From assembly GCA_002104945.1 (NCBI GenBank), contig MCFH01000002.1:558001-622000 (forward strand): a stretch of 64,000 nucleotides of DNA, written 5' to 3'. Positions 39,588 through 57,114 of the stretch are shown here, one piece after another. The position numbers were made by a program, and so were the translations under genes. The notes below the pieces were generated by a model. That model did not search any database, was not told the origin of the DNA, and worked only from the letters and a program-made list of their open reading frames with translations. The first letter of the stretch is position 1; the number at the start of each line of letters is the position of its first letter. This stretch comes from Piromyces finnis. Taxonomy: Eukaryota > Neocallimastigomycota > Neocallimastigomycetes > Neocallimastigales > Neocallimastigaceae.

Positions 39588-40175
39588 GTAGGATATTCAT
39601 ATAGTTTTCTATTTGGCTATTGAAAAAAAGAAATGAATACAAGTTAGATGTTAAAGTTACAAAAAAAAAAAAAAACTACTAGTTTGTTTGTTCGAGTTTT
39701 TGTCCATGTGATAAAAGTAGTAATCAAAATATTTTGGTTAACCGAATACTCTATATCTGGTGATAATTAAATATTACAATTTTTTTTTTTCAAATTTTTA
39801 GGTATCATAGTAAAAAGAAAAAAAACATTCAAATTAGCTGATTAATAAGAATGACAACAATGGTAATAACAGTAACAATAGTAATAATAAAATTAGAGAT
39901 AATAATAATAATAATTATTCTATTAATAATAGAAGTTATGCTAGAAATAATAGTATTTATAAAAATAATGATAATTCTATTTTTTTTTTTTAATTTGAAT
40001 AATTATGTTAGTAGTTTAATAATATTCAGTAAATATTAAGGAGTATAATAATAATTTTAATGTATATAAAAAAAAAAACATTTAAACACTTTTCTTATAG
40101 AGAAAAAAAAAGCTTTTAATAATAAAAATTCAATGGAAATGGGAATTATACATTATTGAGTATGTCAAATTAAAC
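39588..40175 (+). pseudogene. Ancient relic of the same LINE, 3' portion
   Basis: Directly after the poly(A) of copy 2, the sequence again follows the LINE from the WLLKARSGYKLD region onward but is heavily decayed. GGCTATTGAAAAAAAGAA, GAATACAAGTTAGATG and TGTCCATGT near 39600-39715 match copy 2 at 38470-38580. An AAT/AGT-rich stretch (39850-39975) matches the Asn tract, and the segment near 40045-40150 matches the TTTAAATTCCTTCTTGGGGG to GGGAATGGAAAG region. No frame is open. Its base changes are mostly toward A/T. The 3' limit is uncertain. Confidence 0.75.
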
Positions 40176-42426
40176 TCTGGATACTTTTAAAGGATCTTCA
40201 TTTAATATATAGAATTATATTATACCTATAGTATATTAATTTATATAAAGAAAACTAATTTTTTTTATGGATTCTATAGAACTATTTCATATTAATTCAT
40301 ATATAATATAATAATTTATTTTATTATTGATTTTTTTTTTTTTTTTATTTAGTTAAAAGGTATAAATTTAATAAAGTGTAATAAAGCATAATCTTTTTTT
40401 TTATTAATTAATAATAATTTTGGGTAATAATAATAATGATAGAAAAGTTTCGATTGGTAGTAAATAGCTATTGGATTATCAACTCAATTCAACAATTGTA
40501 CTAATTGTTTAATAAAATAAGAATTTAGATTTATAAAAAGTTCATTGCTTTATCTATTTTTTATTTATTATCCCAATTTTCTTAATTAAAAAAAAAGATC
40601 AGTAATATGTTAACAAGTTTACAATTTTATTTTATTAGTACAGATTTAGTTAAATTAATTTTTGCTTTTATTAGATGAATTTTATCACATTTTTTTATTT
40701 ATGATAACATATCATAAAATCATACAAAAAGCTTTAGTAAAAAACTAGTAATAATCCTACAACTATACTGTACTAATTTGACCATGGTGTAAATTCTTGA
40801 CAATAAAATAATACAACAACAATAAAGCAATGATAATAATAAAAATAATGATCAAGATAATAGTATCTACCTTTATTTCAAAATAAATTCTACTTAAATA
40901 AATACTTTATATCAATTTGGTTTAATGAAAAAAATATATATATTTTATGATAAATTTTATTATATAAACCTTATTAAATATATAAATTAAAATTAAAAAT
41001 AAATATTAATATCAAATTAAAAGCATTATTATCAAAAATCATTTAAAAATGGAAAACATAAAGAAAATATTATTAAATAAAAATCAACATATTTTTAATG
41101 ATAATAAAAAAGAAGAAGAAGAAAAAAAAAAAAAAAACGAAGAATATATAAAAGAAAAATAGATCAACATTACAATAGTTCATTTTATAATATATATATA
41201 TGTAAAACATAGTTCTATGTGTACTATGTGTATATGTAGTATTTCTCATAAAATATTAAACAATAATATTCTAAAGGTATCTTTTTCCCTGAATAAATAG
41301 TTACACAAGATTATCATTCTGTATAAAAATAGGATATAACAATTATTTTATATGAATTAATAAATATATAATAATTATTTTATTTATTAATTTTATTTTT
41401 TTTTTATGAATACTTTTTCTTTTTCAGTAGTAGTCATCATAAGTAATTAATATTCTTTTTTCTTTTCTTTTCTTTAATAAAATGTTCTTTTTTTGATGAC
41501 TACATTTTTTCTGAGATAACAACAATTTAATTCCAAATTCTTTTCCTATTATTTTAACATTGGAAAAGGAATAATGAATGTAAATTTTTTAATTTATATT
41601 CATTTATAAATTTTTATATTTTTAAATGCCTTTCCTCTCTTTGTAAACTTTAATTTCTAATTCTATGCATATTTAAAAAGAAGCTTTTTTTTTTTTCTGT
41701 ACGTTCTCAATGAATACTAAAAAAAAATTATAATAAATTCTTAATAATAAAGCTTATTTTAAAATGTTTAAAATACTTTTTTTTTTTTCTTTTTTTTTTT
41801 ATTTTCAATATATAAAATGACGGCCAATTTTTTATTTTTTAGGTTTGTTTGTAGGTTTCATTTGTTTTAATTACTCATTAAATTAAAATGTATTTTATTA
41901 ATATTATTTTTAGGATGATCACATTACTAATTTTCTATTTTTTATTATTCATTAAGATTAATATTAAAATTTTGGTACAAATAATTTTTTTTTTGTTTCA
42001 TTTAATTTATCACTTTTTTTTTTATTGTTTTGGTATGATTAAACTTTAATAAATATAAATTTTTATATAGTATCATAATAAATTAAATAATTAATATAAA
42101 AATTGAAAAAAATGAAAATAATATAAATTCAAGGGTAAAAAACCACTTTTGTGAATTTTAAATTTTTTTTTTCTTCTTCAAAAATATATATAGCTTTTTG
42201 AAATAAGATATTAATTAGTTATTTATATAAAAAAAGAGTATTAGAAATTATTTGAAAATAATTTAAAAGTATAAATAAATAAATAATAAAAGTTGTTTTA
42301 ATATCTTATTATAACAAATAGGCAAGCAAACAAAAACTAATAAGTAAAAAAAAAAGTTTATTCAATTTAATATTTTATTATAACGAACAAACAAAAAAAA
42401 TATCATTCCATAAAAAAAAAAAAAAA
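40176..42426. other. AT-rich spacer with one small hairpin
   Basis: No convincing gene apart from the short frame at 41049 listed below. Inverted arms GTAGTCATCA (41430-41439) and TGATGACTAC (41494-41503) could form a 10-bp stem with a loop of about 54 nt. Probably includes the promoter of the DUF3237-dockerin gene. Confidence 0.6.
41049..41162 (+). CDS. Possible short Lys/Glu-rich ORF (37 codons)
   Basis: ATG in an AAAA context opens MENIKKILLNKNQHIFND, followed by a KKEEEE/KKKK charged run and a TAG stop. It is one of few short frames in this spacer that mixes codons beyond homopolymers before the charged tail. It could be a small protein, the first exon of an unrecognised gene, or chance. 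No family recognised. Confidence 0.2.
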   Translation: MENIKKILLNKNQHIFNDNKKEEEEKKKKNEEYIKEK

Positions 42427-43698
42427 ATGCGTTTAATAAACTTTTTTGTTATTTCTATTATCGGCTTATTCCAAATAGTCATATCAGCATCTAATGGTTA
42501 CACCAAAGAAGTTTTGACTGTAAATGTAACTGATAATAAAAATAAGTTATATACCGTTGAAGGAAGTACTTGTAATATTGAAATGCAATACTTTGATGCT
42601 TCAGCTAACAGTGAATATTTTAAAGGTAATACTGCTAAGGGAAGTTCCACTGTCATTAAAAGATTTAAGGATGGCCGTATAGAATCAAGAGCTAGATATA
42701 TTCTTAAGGGTACTGATTCTAGTAATAATAGTTGTACCATATTTATTGAAGATAATATGATAGGATATGATGATAATAATCGTCCAATTACTAAACCAAC
42801 TATCATTACTAGTAACAATAAATTATCTTGGCTTCAAACTGCTGACTTACAAGGTATTGTTGAAGATAAGGGAAATGGTAGTAAAATTATTCATATTATG
42901 TGGAATGAAAGTAATAAATCAAAGATTCCATATCCAACAGTTCAAGTTCCAGATCAAAGTAGAAATTATAACAAGGAATTATTTACTTTTGATATTAGCG
43001 TTGGTGGTGATGGTTTCGAAAGTGTTCCTGGTGCAGATCAAGCTTTAGGTATGTTTATTGGTTTTTCTTGTTCTTCAAACACTAAAACTTTTAAAGGAAA
43101 AGGTTTAGACAATTTTGTTGATACTAGAATGCAATTCAAAAATCAAGCTCAAACTTTATCTGCTCGTTACATTATTGAAGGAACAGATGATGATGGTCGT
43201 AAATGTAAGGTATACATTGAAAATAATGGTATTGATGTTAATGGTATTAACACTGAACCATTCATTGTTACTGATAATCCAAAATGGGCTTGGATTGAGA
43301 GAGCTCCACTTCACGGTGATTCTACTATGACAAATGGTTTCCAAATCCATTTATACACTGTTAATGATCCAAGTTTATGGGAAAATCCACAAATTAATGA
43401 TCCAATTCCAGAAACACCAATCAATAATCAATGTTCTTCAAAAATTACTGCTCAAGGTTATTCATGTTGTTCCTCTTCAAATTGTTCCATTATTTACACT
43501 GATGAAGATGGTACCTGGGGTGTTGAAAATGGTCAATGGTGTGGATGTGGTAATGAACCAGTTCATACTTGTTCTTCCAATTTTACTTCTCAAGGTTATT
43601 CATGTTGTTCTAAATGTTCCAAGGTCTACTATGTTGATAATGATGGAAATTGGGGTATTGAAAATGGAGAATGGTGTGGAATGCCATCTAACTGTTAA
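42427..43698 (+). CDS. Secreted tandem DUF3237-like protein with two fungal dockerins
   Basis: Signal peptide (residues 1-20, ending VISAS), then two related domains of about 140 residues each (about 25-165 and 180-310). Both contain the sequence ESRARYILKGTD / LSARYIIEGTDDDGRKCKVY, an IEDN / IENNGI strand, and a closing SWLQTADLQG / AWIERAPLHG, the pattern of DUF3237 barrels. At the C-terminus are two fungal dockerins (CBM10-type), GYSCCSSSNC...DEDGTWGVENGQWCG and GYSCCSKC...DNDGNWGIENGEWCG. In anaerobic fungi such dockerins attach enzymes to the cellulosome scaffold, so this protein is probably a cellulosome component. DUF3237 has no established activity known to me, so whether the domains bind ligand or act as an enzyme is unknown. 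Single exon, 423 residues. Confidence 0.88.
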   Translation: MRLINFFVISIIGLFQIVISASNGYTKEVLTVNVTDNKNKLYTVEGSTCNIEMQYFDASANSEYFKGNTAKGSSTVIKRFKDGRIESRARYILKGTDSSNNSCTIFIEDNMIGYDDNNRPITKPTIITSNNKLSWLQTADLQGIVEDKGNGSKIIHIMWNESNKSKIPYPTVQVPDQSRNYNKELFTFDISVGGDGFESVPGADQALGMFIGFSCSSNTKTFKGKGLDNFVDTRMQFKNQAQTLSARYIIEGTDDDGRKCKVYIENNGIDVNGINTEPFIVTDNPKWAWIERAPLHGDSTMTNGFQIHLYTVNDPSLWENPQINDPIPETPINNQCSSKITAQGYSCCSSSNCSIIYTDEDGTWGVENGQWCGCGNEPVHTCSSNFTSQGYSCCSKCSKVYYVDNDGNWGIENGEWCGMPSNC

Positions 43699-43956
43699 AT
43701 GAATTGCTAATTAAAAAAAAAAAAAAAAAAGAATCTATATGTTTTTTTTTTCTCCACACACACTATCTATTTTTTTATTTCATTAATAAATAAAAAGAAA
43801 TAATATTAATATATATAAAAATAAAAAATTAAAATAATGTATATATATATTTTAAGTAACATTTATATATTAAATAGTAATAAATGTTTTTTTTTTCTTT
43901 TTTTTTTTTAAATGAAAGAAAATGATAAAATTAAAATTTTCATTTTCATTAAAATA

Positions 43957-43998
<42 letters not shown>

Positions 43999-44592
43999 GT
44001 AGCAATAAAAAAAAAGAATGTATATATTTTAAATTTAATAAATAATTTAAAAAATAAAATTATATTTGATAAAATAAAAATTTCTTTGCCTCTTTATATA
44101 TTTATATTTATTTTCTTTTAATTATTTTTATTTTTATAATAAGATATATATATATAATATTTTTTTTTAATTGATAATAAAAAATAGTTTATAGAATTGG
44201 ATAAAGATAGAATAGAATAGTTGCATTATTTTTAATAATAAGAATAAAAGAATAATTATAATAATGAATAAAAATATTGAATATTATTAATATATGTATT
44301 TTATTTTTTTATTTTTTTTTTTTTTATTATTATTTTTTTATTTTTCTGGAAATAATAATATTCTATAATAATAGGTTTGTAATCCTATATAGAATTAGTT
44401 TGATATCATAGAATATATATAAATAAAATAGGGAATAGGGATAATTTTTATATTATTTATAAATGAATAATAATAGATTATTAAAATAAAATTGTTGAGA
44501 ATAAATTAGTGATTATCTTTTTTTTGTTATTATTGTTATTATTCTATTATTGTTTTTTTTTTAACATTACTGTGGTGTAATGGAAAAACAAT
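43699..44592. other. AT-rich spacer between convergent genes
   Basis: 3' flanks of the dockerin gene (+) and of the first CotH paralogue (-). A Lys-run frame at 43912-44121 is homopolymer DNA and not credible. Confidence 0.7.
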
Positions 44593-44997
44593 TTAATCTA
44601 ATTTAATATTAAATTCCTTAATAACAGCTTCGGAACGTTCTTTTACAAATTCCTTTAAACCCCATAAAATACCATAGCATTGCTTATCAATGGAATCTTT
44701 GTAATCTTCATAGGTGTATGGAGTAACTTCATGTTCAGTTGAAACATAAGGTCTTTCAAATGAATAATCCCAAAGAATTTCAGTATCGAATCTTTCAAGC
44801 ATAGAATCTAAAACTCTATCAAATTCTTTTGAATTATAAACCTAAAAATTTAGATATAGATATAGATATATATATAAAAAGAGGAAATAATATTAATTAT
44901 ATTAATTAATGTAATATATATGGGATTGAAGATATTTAAAGGATAAAAATATATATATATATATTTTTTTTGTATAAACTTTTTTTAATTCTCATTA

Positions 44998-45031
<34 letters not shown>

Positions 45032-46885
45032 TTACTTTCTTAACAATTTCAATTAAAGTCTTTTCAAATCTTTCTTGTAAAACTGGAGATCCAGTAATAA
45101 ACTTTTCAACTAATGTTCTATGTGGAGCACCAATAGGATTATTATTTTCATCAACAAAGTTTCTTCCTGCTAATTCCTTGTAAGATAACTTTGTAAAATC
45201 TTTTCCAACATTATTGTGTGGTGGCATTAAACCAACACCAAAAGTTTCATCATGATCTTGAGTAATAAAGTAGAATTTATATTTTCCTTCAGTTGATTCA
45301 GTTGGATCATCGTACATAACAAAATTACCAGTATAGAACCAATAACCATCCCAATCACCAGTAAGATATTCTAAAGCCATACATTTATGGAAAGTATCAA
45401 CATCAAACCATTCTTTTTCAAATTGAGCAAGAGCTTTTTCATCTGCTGGATTAAGAGTTGATAGTGCTTTACCTAATTCTATTACTCTAGCATTAGTTTC
45501 ACCTTCTTGATAATCAAAGTTACCAAAATTATTAAGATCATTTGGATTATAAGCAAGGTCAGCACCAGTAGTACCATCTAAAACATAACCCATTGGATTT
45601 GGTGCATTAATATTTTCAGTAGCACGATCTCCATAGAATTCAGATTTAATGAAAGAAGGATGAGAGGCTTCTTCTTGTAAAGTATAGAAACCAAAAGGTT
45701 GTTTATTATAATAAACACGAACTTTAACGGAATGAAGAGCAGGTACACCTACAGCAATTAACATAGTACCATATATATCTTGTCTAAGTTGGGATGGATC
45801 TTCACCAGAATTTCTTAATTTAAGAATGGAACGACCATGAATATTAGTATTGCCATTACCTTCTTCTAAAATTAATCTAAGTTGGAATTTACTAATATCA
45901 TAATTTTTAGCTTGGGCTTTAACATTCTATTCGTATGGAATATCATTTCAGTTTGTATTTTTAAATAAAAAAAATTATAAAAAGTCATATATGATAATTA
46001 AATATATATATAAAGGAAAAATAAATATTTTTAAATATTTTTATTTCATTTATTATATTCATTTATTCATATAAAAAATATATAGAGTATATATAAAGTA
46101 GAAAAATAGGTTACATACGGTATATGTTAAAATTTCATCTTTTAAATAAAATGTTATTCTTTCCATGTGTGTAGAATAAGAATCTGGATCGTGTAAAAGT
46201 TCACTGGTTCTACTTCCAAAAAGGTGTATAGTTGGAATGTAAGAACCATCAAATAAATTAGTAATTCCAATACTTCTTTTCCATTGAGAATCTAAATTTT
46301 TAAATTTTTCTAATTCTTTTATTGTATCCTTACGACCAAAAAAATCGTTATATGTTCTTTCAATATCTTTTGAAAGTACTCTACTGAAATTTTCCTTTTC
46401 ACCATCCATTATATAATAATATCTATTTATAATATATAATATATACATAAAACAACAAATATCATTTAATATTTCATTATTGATATAGCATAGGTGATAT
46501 GGATAAGATATAAAATAAAATATTGGTACATTTATCATTTAATATTATAAAATATTATATATTTTTAAAAAAAAAAAGTTTTAAAAAACCAAAATTTAAT
46601 TTATGTATATATATACATTTATATATAAAAACTCTAACAAGAAAAAAAGTATTGTATTAAAAACTTTTTTTTTTTTTTTGACACTTACTCAACATCACTA
46701 TCTTTTATATTTAAGATCTTTGAACTGAAAAAGGGTTCACTTATTTCTTTATTTATAAGAGAATAAATATTTCCATCAACTGAAACTTCCATTTTTGTTC
46801 CAAAACCTATGACGTTAAAAATAACGTCTCTGGCGTTAATGCCTCCAATAAAAAATAAAATCGTCACGATAATAAAATTTAACAT
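44593..46885 (-). CDS. Secreted CotH-kinase protein, paralogue B (4 exons)
   Basis: Atypical secreted protein kinase of the spore-coat CotH family. Exons on the minus strand: 46689-46885, 46119-46422, 45036-45926, 44593-44841. They total 1,641 nt and give 546 residues in a continuous frame. Exon 1 encodes the signal peptide ([18 protein letters not shown]) and a small conserved module ([20 protein letters not shown]). Exon 2 has [17 protein letters not shown]. Exon 3 has the core: [23 protein letters not shown] near residue 358 and DHDETFGVG near 388, which take the places of catalytic-loop and DFG-like residues. Exon 4 finishes the fold. No CBM or dockerin. It is the downstream member of a head-to-tail trio. 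The third intron is absent from the two other members. Confidence 0.9.
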
Positions 46886-48852
46886 TTTCCTCTTCTTCTA
46901 TTTTAATATAAATATAGATATAGTTATGACTTTTTATATATATATAACTTGTTTTAAAAAATTGAAATAATAATGGTATAAAAAAAATAAAGATTGATAA
47001 TTATGATAAGTTTTAATATATATGAATTGGCATTATTATAATAATTTTTTTTTTCTTAAATGGTATTTTGCCAATTAATTTTTTTTTTTTAATTGCTAAA
47101 AAGTAATTTATATGATATTTATGTAAATAATATAGTTTAGTTTATTTCGTTGTATTGTATTGTATTATTTCAACAACTACAACTAAATATTTTAAAGAGA
47201 AATAAAGTATTCTTTTTTTTTTAAAAAAAAAAAAAAAAGGATAATTAGATATAATTTTAATAATATATATAATATCTATTAAAATTTTATAATAAAAATA
47301 ATATTAATTATTTCATTTAACTATTTAAATTATCAATTATTCAGTAGTACATTTATCAGAAATCCAATCAATCATCTAATAAAATCAAAAGTATTAAATG
47401 ATAATTTAAACCTAAAATTCTAATTTAATTATTCTAAATGCCATTTATAATATTCATTATTTTAAATATTTTAATGTCTTTTCCATACTATAAATTGAAT
47501 TTATATAGATTATTATGAATTCATTTTATATATAAATATAAAAAAAAAACCTTTATCTTAATAATAAAAATAGAAAACTTTATAAAAGTAATAACAATAA
47601 ACAACAACAACAACAAACTATAATGTTTAATATATATGGTAAAAAAAAAAAAAAAAAAAAAAAAAACAATAACAATAACAAATATGGAAAATAGATTAAA
47701 AGCATGTTAAAAATTAATTTATATTTTATTAATAATTTTTAGAATAAAATGTAAAAACTTTTATTAATATATGAATTAAATTTATTGTAATTTAAAATGT
47801 TTTATAAAAATTTAATTTTCTTGTATTGCCGTATATTATTTGAAAAAAAAAAAAAAAAAAGGCTTTAAATATTATTTAGTAATAAAGTATAGTACATACA
47901 TTTTATATTGCTTTAAATCTAAAAGAAAAAAAAAATTGTACCATTATCATCTTTAGGACATCTTTAATAAACCAAATTCAACCTCTTTTTATAATATTTT
48001 TTAAAATATTTTTATTAAATAATCAAAGATATAATAAATAAATAAATAAAAAAAAATGAACACTAAATCATTTCATTCAATTATATTGTATGTATTTATG
48101 TATTATTAATTGTTTATTTTTTTTTTTAATAAATAAATTCTCTATTATTTATCTTATCCTTAGTTAAAAAGTAATGCCAATTTTTCTTTTTTTTTTTTTT
48201 TTTTTTTAAAAAAATAGTTTTATCCAATAAAATTAGTTTTTTTTATTTATTATTAACATTAAAATGACAATTGGGTGGATGATCCTTTTTTTCTTGAAAG
48301 ATTAAAATATAATTTATTGTAGAGTAGAGAAGAGAAAAAAAAAAAAAAAGGTAAATCTTTTGATTATTATACCATTTTATATCAAAAAAAAAAAAAATAT
48401 TAAGTATTTGATATAAAATATTAAAGTATATAGGAATTGAAATTGGGATGAAAGAAATAAACAATTTTATTTTTATTTTTTTGTTTTTATTTTTTATTTT
48501 CTCTTTTTTTCTTTTCTTTTTTACATTATAATAATAATAATAATTATTATCTATTAATTTTATTTTTTCTCTTTTTAATTATGATTGAATTGATGTAATG
48601 ATAATAAAATTATTATTTCTATTTTAATTGATATTATTTCTTTATTTTTATTTGAAAAAAAAATAAAGATATAATATTTAAAAAATAATATTTATAATAA
48701 TGTCATGGCTGTTAAAGCATGCCAATTATATAAATGATAAATATTTAAATTGATAAATTTAAAATAATTTTCTAAAAAAAAAAAATAATAACTTTTTTTT
48801 TAATAAATTAATTTTTCATTTGTACTTTACATATTTTTTTTTATTGATTGAT
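46886..48852. other. AT-rich spacer between CotH paralogues
   Basis: About 2 kb between tandem paralogues, with A and T homopolymers. The 73-codon frame at 48243-48464 (-) is Phe/Ile/Tyr-rich and has no recognisable domain; I reject it. Confidence 0.65.
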
Positions 48853-52790
<3,938 letters not shown>

Positions 52791-54300
52791 TTATAAGGTA
52801 AAACCAAATTCAGCAGCCACAGCTTCAGCACGTTCTTCAACAAATTGTGGTAAACCCCATAAAATACCTTCTAATTGACCTTGTAAATTAGCCTTGAAAC
52901 TGTCATAATTCCAGTTAGTTAATGGCTTCTTGCATACATATGGTTTCTTGAAGGAGTAATCCCAATAGATTTCATCATTATATCTCATAATCATAGAGTT
53001 TAATCTTCTGTTAAATTCTCTTGGATTAAATACCTTTTGAACAATTTCAATTAAAGTATTTTCAAATCTTTGTTGTAAAGCTGGAGAGCCAGTAATGAAT
53101 TTTTCAACTAAAGTTCTGTGTTCAGCACCATTCTTTTCCTTTGTAAACTTTCTACCAGCTAATTCCTTGTAAGATTGTTTAGTGAATTCATATTCAACAT
53201 TATTATGTGGTGGCATTAAACCAACACCAAAGGTTTCATCATGATCTTGTGATATGAAGTAAAATTTGTATTTACCATCCTTTGATTCATTTGGATCATC
53301 ATACATAGCAAAATTACCGGTGAAGAACCAATAACCATCCCAATCACCAGTAAGATATTCTAATGCCATGGACTTATGGAAAGTAGTAATATCGAACCAG
53401 TCAGTTTCAAATTGAGCAACAGCTGCAGCATCATTTGGATCAAGTTCACTTAAAGCCTTACCTAATTCAATAACCTTTGAGTTAGTTTCACCATTTAATG
53501 GAACAAAGTTACCAAAGTTATCAAGATTATTTGGATTGTAAGCAAGATCAGCACCAGTGGTACCATCTAATGGGTTACCTAATGGGTTTGGAGCATTAAT
53601 AGTTTCGGTATTTGGATCACCATAAAATTCAGCTCTAATAAATGATCTACTATTAGCTTCTTCTTGTAAAGTGTAGAAACCAGCTGGTTTCTTGTTAATG
53701 TATACACGAACTTTAATTGAACGAATAGCTGGAACACCAACAGCAACCATCATATTTTCGTAAATATCTTGTCTAAGTTGGGTTGGATCTTCACCAGCAC
53801 CTCTAAATTTAAATAATGAACGACCGTGAATTGCATTGTTACCAAAATCGACTCTAAATTGGAATCTATCAAATTCATAGTTTTTAGCAGTAGCATCAAC
53901 ATTCTATTATAAAAACGCATTATATTTATATTACAAATTGTTTGCTTTAGTATTTAATTATTTTTATTATTATATGATATTTTTTGAACTTACCTTAACA
54001 ATATAGGTTTCATCCTTTAAATAAAAGTTAATTTGTTCTAAAAATCCTTTACCAGTAGTTGGTTCTTTAAAGAATTTTTTAGCCTTCTCACCAGTAACAT
54101 GAATAGTTGGGATATATGAATCATCAAATAATGAAGTATCACCAATACTTCTAGTCCATTGAGTACTTAATTTTTGGAATTGTTCTAATTTTTGAACTGT
54201 ATGTTCACGACCAAAGAAATCATTAAAAGTTTTACTGACATTTGGTTCAAGAACTCTTCTAAAATTTTCGGATTCACCATCCATAATATAGTAATATCTG

Positions 54301-54331
<31 letters not shown>

Positions 54332-54633
54332 GTTTTAATTATAATTAATACTCTACTATTTTATCACTTTTTTCATTTTATACTTTTTTAAAAAAAAATA
54401 AATAAATATTGAAATAAAAATAAAATTAATACATACTCAACTGCAGTTTCAGCAACGTTTAATAATTTTCCTTTAAACATTGGTTGATTAGAGTCCTTAT
54501 TAACAAGATTATAAACTTGTCCATCAACTGAAACTTGCATATTTGAACCAAAACCTAATACTTTGAAAATGACATCTCTTGCGTTAGCAACACTAACGAA
54601 GAGTAACACTGCTATAATATAAAGTTTCAACAT
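52791..54633 (-). CDS. Secreted CotH-kinase protein, paralogue D (3 exons)
   Basis: Exons on the minus strand: 54437-54633, 53994-54297, 52791-53903. They total 1,614 nt, 537 residues. Signal peptide [18 protein letters not shown], then [20 protein letters not shown]. Exon 2 has [17 protein letters not shown] and [13 protein letters not shown]. Exon 3 has the CotH core: [42 protein letters not shown] and [17 protein letters not shown]. No intron where paralogue B has its third. No dockerin or CBM. First gene of the head-to-tail trio in the direction of transcription. Sequence resemblance to C is highest in the core and lower at the C-terminus. Confidence 0.92.
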
Positions 54634-57114
<2,481 letters not shown>

